64,000 nt of DNA from Streptomyces rishiriensis (GTDB lineage Bacteria > Actinomycetota > Actinomycetes > Streptomycetales > Streptomycetaceae), in NCBI RefSeq assembly GCF_003112535.1, contig NZ_BEWA01000017.1:186001-250000 (forward strand), written 5' to 3'. Below the pieces are notes generated by a model. That model was not told where the DNA came from. It worked only from the letters and a program-made list of their open reading frames with translations, and ran no database searches. This document shows positions 42,091 to 51,875 of this stretch, piece by piece. Positions within the stretch are counted from its first letter, which is position 1, and every line of letters starts with the position of its first letter. The position numbers were made by a program, and so were the translations under genes.

Positions 42091-42630
42091 TCAGGAGGCC
42101 GAGAGGCCCACGTGGGCCAGGGCCTGGCGCAGCAGGAAGCCGTGCCCGCCGGGCATCTCGCTCTGCACCGCGAGCGACGCGGCCTCCTGCGGGCTGAACC
42201 ACACCAGGTCCAGCGCGTCCTGCCGGGGCCGGCAGTCGCCGGTCACCGGCACGATGTAGGCCAGCGACACCGCGTGCTGGCGGGGATCGTGGTACGGCGT
42301 GATGCCCTGCGTGGGGAAGTACTCGGCCACCGTGAACGGCTGGAGCGAGGTCGGCACTCGGGGCAACGCCACCGGTCCGAGGTCCTTCTCCAGGTGGCGC
42401 AGCAGGGCGTCCCGGACGCGTTCGTGGTGCAGGACGCGGCCGGAGACGAGGGTCCGGTTGACGTTGCCGTCCGGCCCGATCCGCAACAGCAGGCCGACGC
42501 TGGTGACTTCGCCGCTGTCGTCGACGCGCACCGGCACGGCCTCGACGTAGAGGATCGGCATACGGGCGCGCGCCATCTCGAGCTCGTCGGCGCTCAGCCA
42601 ACCCGGAGTGGTTTCGGTCAAGTCAGACAT
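42091..42630 (-). CDS. DUF4916 / NUDIX-fold family protein
   Basis: 179 residues from ATG 42630. The start MSDLTETTPGWLSADELEMA and the ILYVEAVPVRVDDSGEVTSVGLLLR segment resemble the actinobacterial DUF4916 group of NUDIX-fold proteins. The NUDIX box is degenerate: GRVLHHERVRDALLRHLEKD keeps the first Gly and Glu but lacks the REUxEE metal glutamates, so hydrolase activity is doubtful. It is probably cotranscribed with the ferredoxin-like gene. Confidence 0.75.
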   Translation of the reverse strand: MSDLTETTPGWLSADELEMARARMPILYVEAVPVRVDDSGEVTSVGLLLRIGPDGNVNRTLVSGRVLHHERVRDALLRHLEKDLGPVALPRVPTSLQPFTVAEYFPTQGITPYHDPRQHAVSLAYIVPVTGDCRPRQDALDLVWFSPQEAASLAVQSEMPGGHGFLLRQALAHVGLSAS

Positions 42631-42645
42631 TGTTCGATCATACTT

Positions 42646-43782
42646 TCAGTGTCCGTCGGGAAGCCGGTAGACCCGGCGGGCGTTGTCGGCTGCGGCCCAG
42701 CTGGCCAGGCGCAGCGCGTCGGGCAGGCTCAGCTCGTCGGCGTCCACCCGGTCCTGGAGCAGCTCGCCCAGTCCCCTGCGGAACGCCAGTGCGCCGAGCC
42801 CGTAGAACTCGGCCAGACCATAGGCGTCGGAGCTGTACAGCAGTTTGCGGAACGGTGTGATCTCCAGCGCCTCCTCCAGGACCGCCCGCGCGCGCACGGG
42901 ACCGACGTGGTGCAGGGTGAGCCCCACGTCCAGATACACCTGCTCGAACACCGCGGCCAGGAAACCGGCCTGCCGTTGGTAGGGCCAGCAGTGCAGGAGC
43001 AGCACCGGGATCGTGCCCGCCGTGAGGTGCAGCCAGTCCGTGAGATGCGTGGGGTCCACCCGGTGCAGGCGGATGTCGTGGTCGCCGAAGCCGGTGTGCA
43101 GCTGCAGCGGCAGCCCGAGGTCGACGGCGGTCCACAGCAGGTGCCGCACCAGCACCGGCTCGTCCAGCCGTCCGCCGCGCGCCAGCCAGCGCCGTGCGGC
43201 CCGGGCGACCTCCTGGTCCGCGGGCCGGGCCGGGTCGAGCTGGAATCCCGTGCGGTACGCGGCCACCGACTTCACCGCGATCACCCCGGGCCGCCGGACC
43301 GCGTCCAGCGCGGCCGCCCGGAACGCGTCGGCGTATCCGCCGGCGTCGACGCCCCGCGCGGCGACGGCCTCGGCGACCGACTCCAGCCGGACGACCTCGT
43401 GGCCGACCGCCGTGCCCGCGGTCCCGGCGAGCTCCGCCACGGTCGTGACGCGGTGCGGGGCGAACCCGGTGTCGACGCAGAACACCCCGGTGCGGGCGGC
43501 CGTGAGGAACCGCCGGTTCACCTCCGCGGGGCCCAGCTCGGCGCGCCGGGCGAGATAGACGTCGGCGGGGGCGTGCCGTTCCAGGTCCAGCAGGGGCGCG
43601 CAGTGCCGGCGCACGGCCACACCCACCGGGGTGTCGAAGGTCGACACGCCGGGCCAGGAGTCGCCCTCGGTGAGCAGGGCCTCGAACCCGGGCCGGTCCA
43701 GGGGATCGACGACGACGCCGTGGCAGTGGTGGTCCACCAGCTCCAGCCCGGCCAGCGCCTCGTGGACCGATCCGCCGGCCAT
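42646..43782 (-). CDS. Amidohydrolase-family protein (FluG N-domain-like)
   Basis: 378 residues from ATG 43782. It begins with a metal-binding LELVDHHCHGVVVD and continues with LQLHTGFGDHD, VLLLHCWPYQRQ and LLYSSDAYGLAEFYGLGA, the pattern of the amidohydrolase domain found at the N-terminus of fungal FluG. Only one base separates it from the upstream glutamine-synthetase-like gene, which matches the FluG C-terminal domain. The pair therefore looks like a split FluG-type enzyme acting on a gamma-glutamyl or amide compound. The substrate is unknown. Confidence 0.85.
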   Translation of the reverse strand: MAGGSVHEALAGLELVDHHCHGVVVDPLDRPGFEALLTEGDSWPGVSTFDTPVGVAVRRHCAPLLDLERHAPADVYLARRAELGPAEVNRRFLTAARTGVFCVDTGFAPHRVTTVAELAGTAGTAVGHEVVRLESVAEAVAARGVDAGGYADAFRAAALDAVRRPGVIAVKSVAAYRTGFQLDPARPADQEVARAARRWLARGGRLDEPVLVRHLLWTAVDLGLPLQLHTGFGDHDIRLHRVDPTHLTDWLHLTAGTIPVLLLHCWPYQRQAGFLAAVFEQVYLDVGLTLHHVGPVRARAVLEEALEITPFRKLLYSSDAYGLAEFYGLGALAFRRGLGELLQDRVDADELSLPDALRLASWAAADNARRVYRLPDGH

Positions 43783-43783
43783 G

Positions 43784-45187
43784 TCAGTACTTCCAGCGGT
43801 AGGCCGCCGCCACCTGCTCGTCGTCGAGGCCGTCGACGGCGTCGATCTCGCCCTGCCGCACGGCGGTCACCGCGTCGGCGAGGACCGGCCCGAGCGCGGC
43901 CCGCAGCACCTCGTCCCCGCGGAAGGCGGCGACCGCCTCGGCCAGGGAGGCCGGCAGCCGCCGCACGCTCCGGGCGGCGGCCTCCTCGGCGTCCAGCCGC
44001 ACCGGGTCCCCCCGCGTCTCCTCCGGCAGGGCGGCGCCCGACGTCAGGCCGGCCAGCCCCGCGGCGATCAGACAGCCGAGGGCGAGATAGGGGTTGGCGG
44101 CCAGGTCGACCGGCTTGACCTCCAGGTTCGCCTGCTCCGTGCGCCGGCCCGCGGTGCCCCGCACCAGACGCAGCGCGCACTCGCGGGTCTCCAGGCCCCA
44201 GGCGGTGAACACCCCCGCCCACTGGGAGGGCTTGAGGCGCAGATAGCTCGCCGGGCTGGGCGCGGTGACCGCGGTGAGAGCCGGCAGCCGGGCCAGGACG
44301 CCCGCCGCGAAGGCCTCCGCGTCGGCGGTCATGCCGTGCCGTCGCTCGCCGCCCGTGTGCAGGTTCACGCCCTCGCGCCAGGCGGACAGATGGACGTGCC
44401 CGCCGTTGCCGACGCCTCGGGCGAGGACCGCGGGGGAGAAGGAGACCCGCAGGCCGTGCCGCAGGGCCACCGCGCGGATCGTCTGGCGGACGAGCACGCT
44501 GCGGTCGGCCGCCGCCACCGGGTCGAGGGCGCCCACCGAGATCTCGAACTGGCCGGGCGCGTACTCGGGATGGATCTGCTCGACGCCGACGCCCTGTGCC
44601 GCGCACGCGGCCAGCAGCTCGGCGGTGTACTCGCTCAGCTCGATCTGCCGGGCCGCGCCGTACGCCGGGCCCGTGGTGGCCGGGACGAACTCCCCGCCGG
44701 GCGCGGAGTCCAGGCCGACCGCCCACTCGATCTCGAAGGCCGCCTTGAAGCGCAGCCCGTGCGCGCGGGCCGCGTCCGCGACGACGTGCCGCAGGAAGGT
44801 GCGGGAGCATCCGGGATGCCGTCCGCCGTCCTGGGTGACGCGGTCGACCGGAGCCCAGGCCCAGCCCGGCTGGCCCGCCAGGACCGTCAGCCGGTCCAGG
44901 TCGGGGTAGAGGCGCAGGTCGCCGTCGGGGGAGCCCAGCACGTCCGTGGCGACGACGGCGTCGTTCGCGAGGAACGTGTCGAACACCGGCGACATGCCGA
45001 CGCCCCAGGCCGCCGCCGAGGCCAGGGCGGACGTGGGGACCGTCTTCACCCTGCCGATGCCCGCGGTGTCGACGTAGGCCAGGACGACTCCGTGGACGCC
45101 TCTCCCGGTCAGCTCCCCGGACAGCGCGCCCGCCCGCTCGACGTCTCCGGGACGCCCGCCCGGGACGGGATCGGCGAGGGTGGTCAT
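43784..45187 (-). CDS. Glutamine synthetase-family protein (GlnA-like)
   Basis: 467 residues from ATG 45187. The N-terminal beta-grasp half is followed by the catalytic barrel with AAFEIEW, EYAPGQFEIS, GNGGHVHLSAW, PSPASYLRLKPSQW and LEVKPVDLAANPYLALG, giving most of the metal- and ATP-binding Glu, His and Arg residues. It is shorter and more divergent than GlnA/GlnII and belongs with gamma-glutamylamine synthetase or FluG-type enzymes. It is paired with the amidohydrolase one base downstream. Confidence 0.88.
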   Translation of the reverse strand: MTTLADPVPGGRPGDVERAGALSGELTGRGVHGVVLAYVDTAGIGRVKTVPTSALASAAAWGVGMSPVFDTFLANDAVVATDVLGSPDGDLRLYPDLDRLTVLAGQPGWAWAPVDRVTQDGGRHPGCSRTFLRHVVADAARAHGLRFKAAFEIEWAVGLDSAPGGEFVPATTGPAYGAARQIELSEYTAELLAACAAQGVGVEQIHPEYAPGQFEISVGALDPVAAADRSVLVRQTIRAVALRHGLRVSFSPAVLARGVGNGGHVHLSAWREGVNLHTGGERRHGMTADAEAFAAGVLARLPALTAVTAPSPASYLRLKPSQWAGVFTAWGLETRECALRLVRGTAGRRTEQANLEVKPVDLAANPYLALGCLIAAGLAGLTSGAALPEETRGDPVRLDAEEAAARSVRRLPASLAEAVAAFRGDEVLRAALGPVLADAVTAVRQGEIDAVDGLDDEQVAAAYRWKY

Positions 45188-45266
45188 ACGTCCTCCACAG
45201 CGGTGCGATCAGAGCGCCCCGGAACCCGGCGGGGCCGGGCGGGCGGGAGCGCGTGCCGGACGTGTG

Positions 45267-46058
45267 TCAGGGTTTCACGGCCACCGCGCCGTACTGCGGC
45301 ACCACCGCGAGGGAGTCGGCCTCCCCGCGCCAGCGTGAGCACGACACCAGGCCCGGCTCCAGCAGCTCCAGGCCGTCGAAGAACGCGGCGATCTCCGCGC
45401 CGCTGCGGGCGGTGATCGGCGGTTTGGCGTTCTCGTTCCAGAACTTCATCGCCGGGATCTGGCCCTCGCCGCCCACCTCACCGTCGTGGGTGGGATGCGT
45501 CAGGACCAGGAAGCTCCCGGAGGGGACGTCGGCCATGACCTTGCGGACGATGTCCCGCGCCGCCTCCACGTCCAGGACGAAGTTCAGGATGCCCAGCATC
45601 ATCACCGCGACCGGGCGGGTGAAGTCCAGGGTGCTGGCGGCGCGTTCGAGGATCGCGGCCGGGTCGTGCACATCGGCGTCGATGTAGTCGGTGACGCCCT
45701 CGGGCGTGCCGGTCAGCAGGGTGCGCGCGTGCGCCAGCACGATGGGATCGTTGTCGACGTAGACGATCCGCGCGTCGGGCGCGACGCGCTGCGCGATCTC
45801 GTGGGTGTTGTCGGCCGTCGGCAGGCCGGTGCCGATGTCGAGGAACTGCCGCACCCCGCGCTCCTCGGCGAGGTGGCGGACCGCCTGCCCGAGGAACCAG
45901 CGGTCCGCGCGGGCGATGTCCCGGATGAGCGGGAACATCCCCGCGACGTGTTCGCCGACCCCGCGGTCGACCTCGTAGTTGTCCTTGCCGCCGATCCAGT
46001 AGTTCCACACCCGCGCGTTGTGCGCCACGCTGGTGTCCAGCCGTGCCGGCCCGCTCAC
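45267..46058 (-). CDS. SAM-dependent methyltransferase, DUF574 type
   Basis: 263 residues. GTG 46058 was chosen because GGAAGG lies 9 bases upstream; an in-frame GTG at 46076 overlaps that ribosome site. The N-terminal PARLDTSVAHNARVWNYWIGGKDNYEVD is the hallmark of the large actinomycete DUF574 group. It is followed by the SAM motif QFLDIGTGLPTADNTHE and YVDNDPIVLAHAR. Streptomyces have dozens of paralogues with few known substrates. It diverges from the HAD gene. Confidence 0.9.
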   Translation of the reverse strand: MSGPARLDTSVAHNARVWNYWIGGKDNYEVDRGVGEHVAGMFPLIRDIARADRWFLGQAVRHLAEERGVRQFLDIGTGLPTADNTHEIAQRVAPDARIVYVDNDPIVLAHARTLLTGTPEGVTDYIDADVHDPAAILERAASTLDFTRPVAVMMLGILNFVLDVEAARDIVRKVMADVPSGSFLVLTHPTHDGEVGGEGQIPAMKFWNENAKPPITARSGAEIAAFFDGLELLEPGLVSCSRWRGEADSLAVVPQYGAVAVKP

Positions 46059-46180
46059 GTGACCGCCCCTTCCCACGTCCCGGCCCCTGTCGCGGGCCCC
46101 AGGCCGTCATTGTGCCGCCGGATGATCACCGCTGTCCCCGGTAGGGTGAAAAACCGCTGATCCCGTACAGGAAGCACGAC

Positions 46181-47050
46181 ATGCCCTACACCCACGTCCC
46201 CGGTCCGACCGCTCCCGAGCCGCCGGCCGCCGCCGCCGACATACGCCTGGTCGTCACCGACATGGACGGCACCCTGCTCGACGACGACAAGCGGATCCCG
46301 GCGGGGCTGTGGGAGGTGCTGGAGCGGCTGCGCGAGCGCGGCGTGCTGTTCAGCCCGGCGAGCGGACGCCAGTACGCGTCCCTGGCCCGGGAGTTCGCCG
46401 AGGTGGCCGAGGGCATGGTGTTCATCGCGGAGAACGGCGCCTACGTGGTGCGCGACGGCGAGGAGCTGAGCTCCGACCCGCTGGACCCGGACGTCGTCGC
46501 GCGGGTGGTGGCGCAGGCGCGGCGGCTCACGGCCGACGGCGTCGACATGGGCGTCGTCGTCTGCGGCAAGCGGTCGGCGTACGTCGAGCGGTCCGACGAG
46601 CCCTTCCTGGCCGAGGTGGCCAGGTACTACGTCCGCCACCAGGTCGTCGGGGACGTCGCCGCCGTCGACGACGAGATCGTCAAGGTCGCCCTGTTCGACT
46701 TCGGGTCCGCCGAGGAGCGCACCGCCCCGGCGCTGGCGTCCTTCGCGCACACCCACCAGGTCGTGGTCTCCGGCGAGCACTGGGTCGACGTCATGAACCG
46801 CACCGCCCACAAGGGCGCGGCCCTGCGCCGGCTCCAGCGGGAGCTGGGCATCACGCCCGCGCAGACCATGGTCTTCGGCGACTACCTCAACGACCTGGAG
46901 ATGCTGGACGCCGCCGAGTGGTCCTTCGCCATGACGGGCGCCCACCCGGAGGTCGTCCGCCGGGCCCGTCATCTGGCCCCGTCCAACAACGACAACGGCG
47001 TGCTGCGCACCGTCGTCCGCCTGCTCGGCCTGCCGGTGGCCGGGCTCTGA
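46181..47050 (+). CDS. Cof-type HAD-IIB hydrolase
   Basis: 289 residues from ATG 46181. HAD motifs: I, VVTDMDGTLLDDD with nucleophile Asp; II, FSPASGRQY; III, Lys in HKGAALRRLQRELG; IV, GDYLNDLEML. The C2B cap lies between II and III. It is a sugar-phosphate or cofactor phosphatase of the Cof family; the exact substrate cannot be read. A TAGGGT about 38 bases upstream may be its -10 box. Confidence 0.9.
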   Translation: MPYTHVPGPTAPEPPAAAADIRLVVTDMDGTLLDDDKRIPAGLWEVLERLRERGVLFSPASGRQYASLAREFAEVAEGMVFIAENGAYVVRDGEELSSDPLDPDVVARVVAQARRLTADGVDMGVVVCGKRSAYVERSDEPFLAEVARYYVRHQVVGDVAAVDDEIVKVALFDFGSAEERTAPALASFAHTHQVVVSGEHWVDVMNRTAHKGAALRRLQRELGITPAQTMVFGDYLNDLEMLDAAEWSFAMTGAHPEVVRRARHLAPSNNDNGVLRTVVRLLGLPVAGL

Positions 47051-47151
47051 CCCGGACGGCCGCAGACCGCGCCCCGCGCCCCGCACCCCGCCACACCGTC
47101 CGTCCGGCCGTCCGGCCCTAGGCTTCAGGCAGTGCAGGAGAGGGGAGCGCC

Positions 47152-48408
47152 ATGCGTCGAGCGGCCGTCGTCGCCCGTCTGACCCGGGAGATCACCCCGG
47201 GGCTCGACCCCGGGGAACCGCCCGGTGACCTGGCGGACTTCTACCAGGACCTGCACCGCCATCCGGAGCTGTCCTTCCGGGAGCACCGCACCGCCGCGAA
47301 GCTCGCCGGGCGGCTGCGCGCGGCCGGGTACGAGGTGACCGACGGCGTGGCGCGAACGGGCGTCGTCGGGGTCCTCGTGAACGGGGAGGGGCCGGTGGTG
47401 TGGCTGCGCGGCGACATGGACGCGCTGCCGGTGCGCGAGGCGACCGGCCTGTCCTACGCCTCGGGCGTCGACGGCGTGATGCACGCCTGCGGCCACGATC
47501 TGCACGTGACGTGGCTGGCGGCCGCCGCGGAGGCGCTCGCCGCCGCCCGCGAGACGTGGTCGGGGACGCTCGTCGTGGTCGGCCAGCCCGCCGAGGAGGC
47601 CGGGGGCGGCGCGGCGGCGATGGTGGCGGACGGGATCCACGACCGTTTCCCCCGTCCCGACGTGCTGTTCGGCCAGCATGTGGCGCCGGGGCTCGCCGGG
47701 TTCTACCCGCACACTCCCGGACTGACCCTGTCCGCCTCGGACGACGTCGACGTCGTCGTGCACGGCGTGGGCGGGCACGGTTCGCGGCCCGAGTCGACCG
47801 TCGATCCGGTCGTGACGGCCGCGTACATCGTGACCCGGCTGCAGACCGTCGTCTCGCGCGAGGTCGCGGCGAACGAGGCCGTGGTGCTCACCGTGGGGCG
47901 CTTCCACGCCGGCACGACGTCCAACATCATCCCCGCCGAGGCGCGGCTCGGGCTCAACGTGCGCACCCAGGACGTCCGGGTGCGCGAGCGCGTCTTCGCC
48001 GCGATCCGGCGGGTGGTGGAGGCGGAGTGCGCGGCCGCCGGCTGTCCGCTGCCGCCGGACGTGACCGTGCTCCCCGGCTGTCCGAACACCGTCAACGACG
48101 CTTCGCTGGACGGTGAGATCGCCGCCGTCCACGGTGAACTCTTCGGCCCGGGAACGGTGTTCGACTTCGGCCAGGCGGTGGGCAGCGAGGACTTCTCCCT
48201 CCTGGCCCCGCGGGGTGTGCCGTACGACTACTGGTATGTGACCTCGACCCCGGCGGCCGTCTGGGAGACGGCGCCGGGGGAGGATCTGAAGGAGAAGGTG
48301 GCCGCGGTGCCGGGAAACCACAGCCCGTTGTTCGCACCGGACCTGTCGGTGCTGGGCCCGGGCGTGCGCACACTGGTGTCGGCGGCGCTGTCCCGGCTCG
48401 CCGGCTGA
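47152..48408 (+). CDS. M20-family amidohydrolase (hippurate hydrolase-like)
   Basis: 418 residues from ATG 47152 with GGAGAGGGGAG upstream. M20D features: DLHRHPELSFREHRTA, the metal-binding VWLRGDMDALPVREATGL and HACGHDLHVTWLA, QPAEEAGGGA with the catalytic Glu, and the lid domain VHGVGGHGSRPE. Family members hydrolyse N-acyl or auxin-like amide conjugates. The substrate is unknown and the neighbours give no clue. Confidence 0.92.
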   Translation: MRRAAVVARLTREITPGLDPGEPPGDLADFYQDLHRHPELSFREHRTAAKLAGRLRAAGYEVTDGVARTGVVGVLVNGEGPVVWLRGDMDALPVREATGLSYASGVDGVMHACGHDLHVTWLAAAAEALAAARETWSGTLVVVGQPAEEAGGGAAAMVADGIHDRFPRPDVLFGQHVAPGLAGFYPHTPGLTLSASDDVDVVVHGVGGHGSRPESTVDPVVTAAYIVTRLQTVVSREVAANEAVVLTVGRFHAGTTSNIIPAEARLGLNVRTQDVRVRERVFAAIRRVVEAECAAAGCPLPPDVTVLPGCPNTVNDASLDGEIAAVHGELFGPGTVFDFGQAVGSEDFSLLAPRGVPYDYWYVTSTPAAVWETAPGEDLKEKVAAVPGNHSPLFAPDLSVLGPGVRTLVSAALSRLAG

Positions 48409-48524
48409 GGCGCCGCGGGGCGGCGCCGGCGGCGGAACCCGGGCCCCGGCCCGGGCGACCACGCCCGAGCGGCGACCGGGCCCGCGGCCCGAGAGGCCGG
48501 GACGGACGGCCCGAGCGACCGGGG

Positions 48525-48857
48525 CTACGGCCTGAGCGGATCGTGCCCGATCGTCATCAGGCGGTGGCGGCGGCGCGTCTCCTGCGCCTCGGGCTCGTTC
48601 TCCGTGGCCGCCTGCTCGGCGACGGTGTCCACGACCCGGTACATGACCTGGACGTCCTCGTCGGTCAGGTCGGTGCGCCGCTTCTGCAGGATCGCGAGGA
48701 CATGCTGCCCGGTCGGGCTGCCCGCCTGCTCGGGCAGCGGCTCCGCGTTCTCGTCGGCGTCGCGCACCCGCAGCCAGGCGGCCAGCTCCTGCGAGGTCAT
48801 GTTCACGGCGCGGTGGAAGTCCTCCCACAGCGCGTCCAGTTCCAGGGCGTCGGTCAT
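48525..48857 (-). CDS. DUF3140 protein
   Basis: 110 residues from ATG 48857. It is highly charged, with LWEDFHRAVNMTSQELAAWL near the N-terminus and GQHVLAILQKRRTDLTDEDV in the middle, matching the DUF3140 family, sometimes annotated as DNA-binding. It follows dps by 31 bases in the same direction, so it is probably the third gene of a wbl-dps-DUF3140 operon and may contribute to nucleoid or stress protection. Confidence 0.8.
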   Translation of the reverse strand: MTDALELDALWEDFHRAVNMTSQELAAWLRVRDADENAEPLPEQAGSPTGQHVLAILQKRRTDLTDEDVQVMYRVVDTVAEQAATENEPEAQETRRRHRLMTIGHDPLRP

Positions 48858-48888
48858 GCAGGCCTCTCTCCCGTTCGGTCCGGGCGCC

Positions 48889-49371
48889 TCACTTCTCCTG
48901 CGGCCAGTTCTCCGCCTCGAACATCCAGCGCTGCTTCTCCAGCTCGGCGGTGATGGCGATCAGCAGGTCCTGGGTGACCGGGTCGGCCTCGTCGGTCGCC
49001 GAGATGCGCTCGCGCAGCCGGGAGATGGCCGCCCCCAGGGTCTCCGCGATCACCCGGACGACGTCCTCGTCGCGCAGCCAGCCGTCCTTGGGGGAGGGCA
49101 GGGTGAAGGCCGAGGCGATCGTCTCGGGGCGGCCGTCCGGCGGCAGCCCCAGCGCCGCGGCGCGCTCGGCGACCGTGTCCGCGAAGCCACGGGCCGTGGT
49201 GACGACCTCGTCCAGCTGGAGGTGGATCGAGCGGAAGCGCGGGCCCACGATGTTCCAGTGCGCCTGCTTCCCGATCAGGGAGAGGCCCAGAAGGTCCACG
49301 AGGGTGGTCTGCAACGCGTCGAAGGTGACCTGGCGGGCGGGTTCGGGCAGCGGGCTCTTCACGACAGTCAT
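48889..49371 (-). CDS. dps: Dps-family ferritin-like DNA-protection protein
   Basis: 160 residues. Its ATG (49371) overlaps the stop of the wbl gene (ATGA) and its AGGAGGAG ribosome site lies inside wbl. Ferroxidase residues are visible in GKQAHWNIVGPRFRSIHLQLDE (His, Asp, Glu positions), and the four-helix bundle is complete. Dps assembles into a 12-mer shell that oxidises Fe(II) with peroxide and compacts DNA. The C-terminal tail is short, which usually means weaker DNA binding. Confidence 0.94.
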   Translation of the reverse strand: MTVVKSPLPEPARQVTFDALQTTLVDLLGLSLIGKQAHWNIVGPRFRSIHLQLDEVVTTARGFADTVAERAAALGLPPDGRPETIASAFTLPSPKDGWLRDEDVVRVIAETLGAAISRLRERISATDEADPVTQDLLIAITAELEKQRWMFEAENWPQEK

Positions 49372-49625
49372 ACGGGACTCCTCCTCTTCGCGTCATGCCT
49401 GGCGGCACGGAGCAGTTCCGCGCGATCGTCCTCGCCGGTGCCGCCCCACACCCCCGACGTCTGTGCGGTGTCCAGGGCATAGGACAGACAGGCGGCGCTG
49501 ACCCGGCACCGGGCGCACACGCGTTTGGCCTCGGCGGCCTCCCGCAGCGCCGGCCCGGTCGTGCCCACGGGGAAGAACATCTCGGGGTCCTCGCCCACGC
49601 AGGCGGCAGCGCGCAACCACTCCAT
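49368..49625 (-). CDS. WhiB-like (Wbl) iron-sulfur regulator
   Basis: 85 residues from ATG 49625. The four cluster-ligand cysteines are C9, C37, C40 and C46 (AACVGEDPE, VCARCRVSAAC), followed by the Wbl turn GVWGGTGEDDR and a basic tail. Longer in-frame starts upstream lack a ribosome site. Wbl proteins bind the principal sigma factor and respond to O2 or NO. The overlap with dps means this redox regulator and the iron/oxidative-stress shell are made together. A perfect GCAAAC-N5-GTTTGC inverted repeat lies 30 bases upstream. Confidence 0.92.
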   Translation of the reverse strand: MEWLRAAACVGEDPEMFFPVGTTGPALREAAEAKRVCARCRVSAACLSYALDTAQTSGVWGGTGEDDRAELLRAARHDAKRRSPV

Positions 49626-49654
49626 GAGGGCGCGGGTGCCCCGGGCGAACCGCT

Positions 49655-49671
49655 GCAAACAGGGGGTTTGC
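49655..49671. promoter_or_regulatory. GCAAAC-N5-GTTTGC inverted repeat upstream of wbl-dps
   Basis: GCAAAC (49655-49660) and GTTTGC (49666-49671) are perfect reverse complements around AGGGG. The repeat lies between the lipase-like gene stop (49682) and the wbl start (49625). It could be an operator for wbl-dps or the stem of a short terminator for the lipase gene. Confidence 0.5.
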
Positions 49672-49681
49672 CCTTTCCGTC

Positions 49682-50482
49682 TCAGGACGGGACGACACCG
49701 TCCAGGAACCGCGTCACGTCCGCGAACACCTCGGCCCTGTTCGTCTCCTGGAAGACCTCGTGCCGGGCGCCCGGGTAGATCCGCTCGGTGTGGGCGCCCG
49801 CGGCCAGTCGCTCCACGCCGAGGCGGCTGCCGGCCGGCGGGACCAGTCGGTCGTCCTCGCCGTGCAGCCACAGCACGGGCAGCGGGCCGACGTCCCCCTC
49901 CTCGGCGACGGTCGCCAGGGTCCGCACGAAGGCCTCCAGCGTCGGCCGCTTCATCGGCCCGTGCCAGACCAGCGGATCCGCCGCGTAGGCCGCCCCGACC
50001 GCCGGGTCGCGGGAGAGGGCGGCCGGGCTGACGGGAACGTCCGGGATCTCCTCGTGCGCGAGCAGCCTGCCGGGCAGCTCCCAGAGGCCGATCACCGGTC
50101 CGGACAGCACGAGTGCGGCGAGCCGGTCGCCGTGGCGCTGGGCGTACCGGGCCGCGATCAGGCCGCCCATCGAGTGCCCGATCACGACCAGGGGGAGGCC
50201 GGGGCGGGCGGAGCGGGCCAGTTCGGCCGCGCGGTGCACGTCGTCGACCACGTCCTCGAAGTCCTCGACCACCACGCGCTCGCCGGCCGATCTGCCGTGC
50301 CCCGCGTGGTCGGGCGCGTACACGGCCGCGCCGTGCCCGGCGAGGACGCCGGCGAGTTCGGCGTAGCGGCCGGAGTGCTCGCCGTAGCCGTGCACCAGGA
50401 GGGCGAGGTAGCGCGGGCGCGGGCCGGACCGCTCCAGCACGGCGATCGCGCCGCGGGTCCCGGTGAGGACGTGTCGGGGCAT
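49682..50482 (-). CDS. Alpha/beta hydrolase (monoacylglycerol lipase-like)
   Basis: 266 residues from ATG 50482. LVHGYGEHSGRYAELAGVLA near residue 30 holds the oxyanion HG dipeptide, VVIGHSMGGLIAARYA holds the nucleophile Ser, LHGEDDRLVPP the acid, and GARHEVFQETNR the catalytic His. The HGxGEHSGRY block is typical of monoacylglycerol lipases (Hydrolase_4). Cytosolic, no signal peptide. It diverges from the thiolase gene, which fits lipid metabolism on both sides of a shared promoter region. Confidence 0.92.
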   Translation of the reverse strand: MPRHVLTGTRGAIAVLERSGPRPRYLALLVHGYGEHSGRYAELAGVLAGHGAAVYAPDHAGHGRSAGERVVVEDFEDVVDDVHRAAELARSARPGLPLVVIGHSMGGLIAARYAQRHGDRLAALVLSGPVIGLWELPGRLLAHEEIPDVPVSPAALSRDPAVGAAYAADPLVWHGPMKRPTLEAFVRTLATVAEEGDVGPLPVLWLHGEDDRLVPPAGSRLGVERLAAGAHTERIYPGARHEVFQETNRAEVFADVTRFLDGVVPS

Positions 50483-50543
50483 CGCGCCTCCAGCTGGGTC
50501 GGCGAACTCTCCGAGGATCTTCCCAGGGGGTCGGGCCGGGGTC

Positions 50544-50567
50544 TATAGTCCAAAACTAGCAGTGCTA
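50544..50567 (+). promoter_or_regulatory. Thiolase promoter with TAGCAGTGCTA operator
   Basis: A TATAGT -10 box (50544-50549) is followed by the palindrome TAGCAGTGCTA (50557-50567), which would sit at the transcription start, where a repressor blocks initiation. No clear -35 is visible. The thiolase GTG lies 17 bases further on, with AAGGAG between. Confidence 0.55.
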
Positions 50568-50583
50568 ATCAAGGAGTCCGCTC

Positions 50584-51771
<1,188 letters not shown>

Positions 51772-51875
51772 CGGGACCGGCTCCGCCCGGCCGGACACCG
51801 ACGCCGGCCCGGCCAGGTCATCAGGCGAGACGGGTCTGGGGGCGGCGAGCGGATGTGCGTAGCATCTACCTCCGC

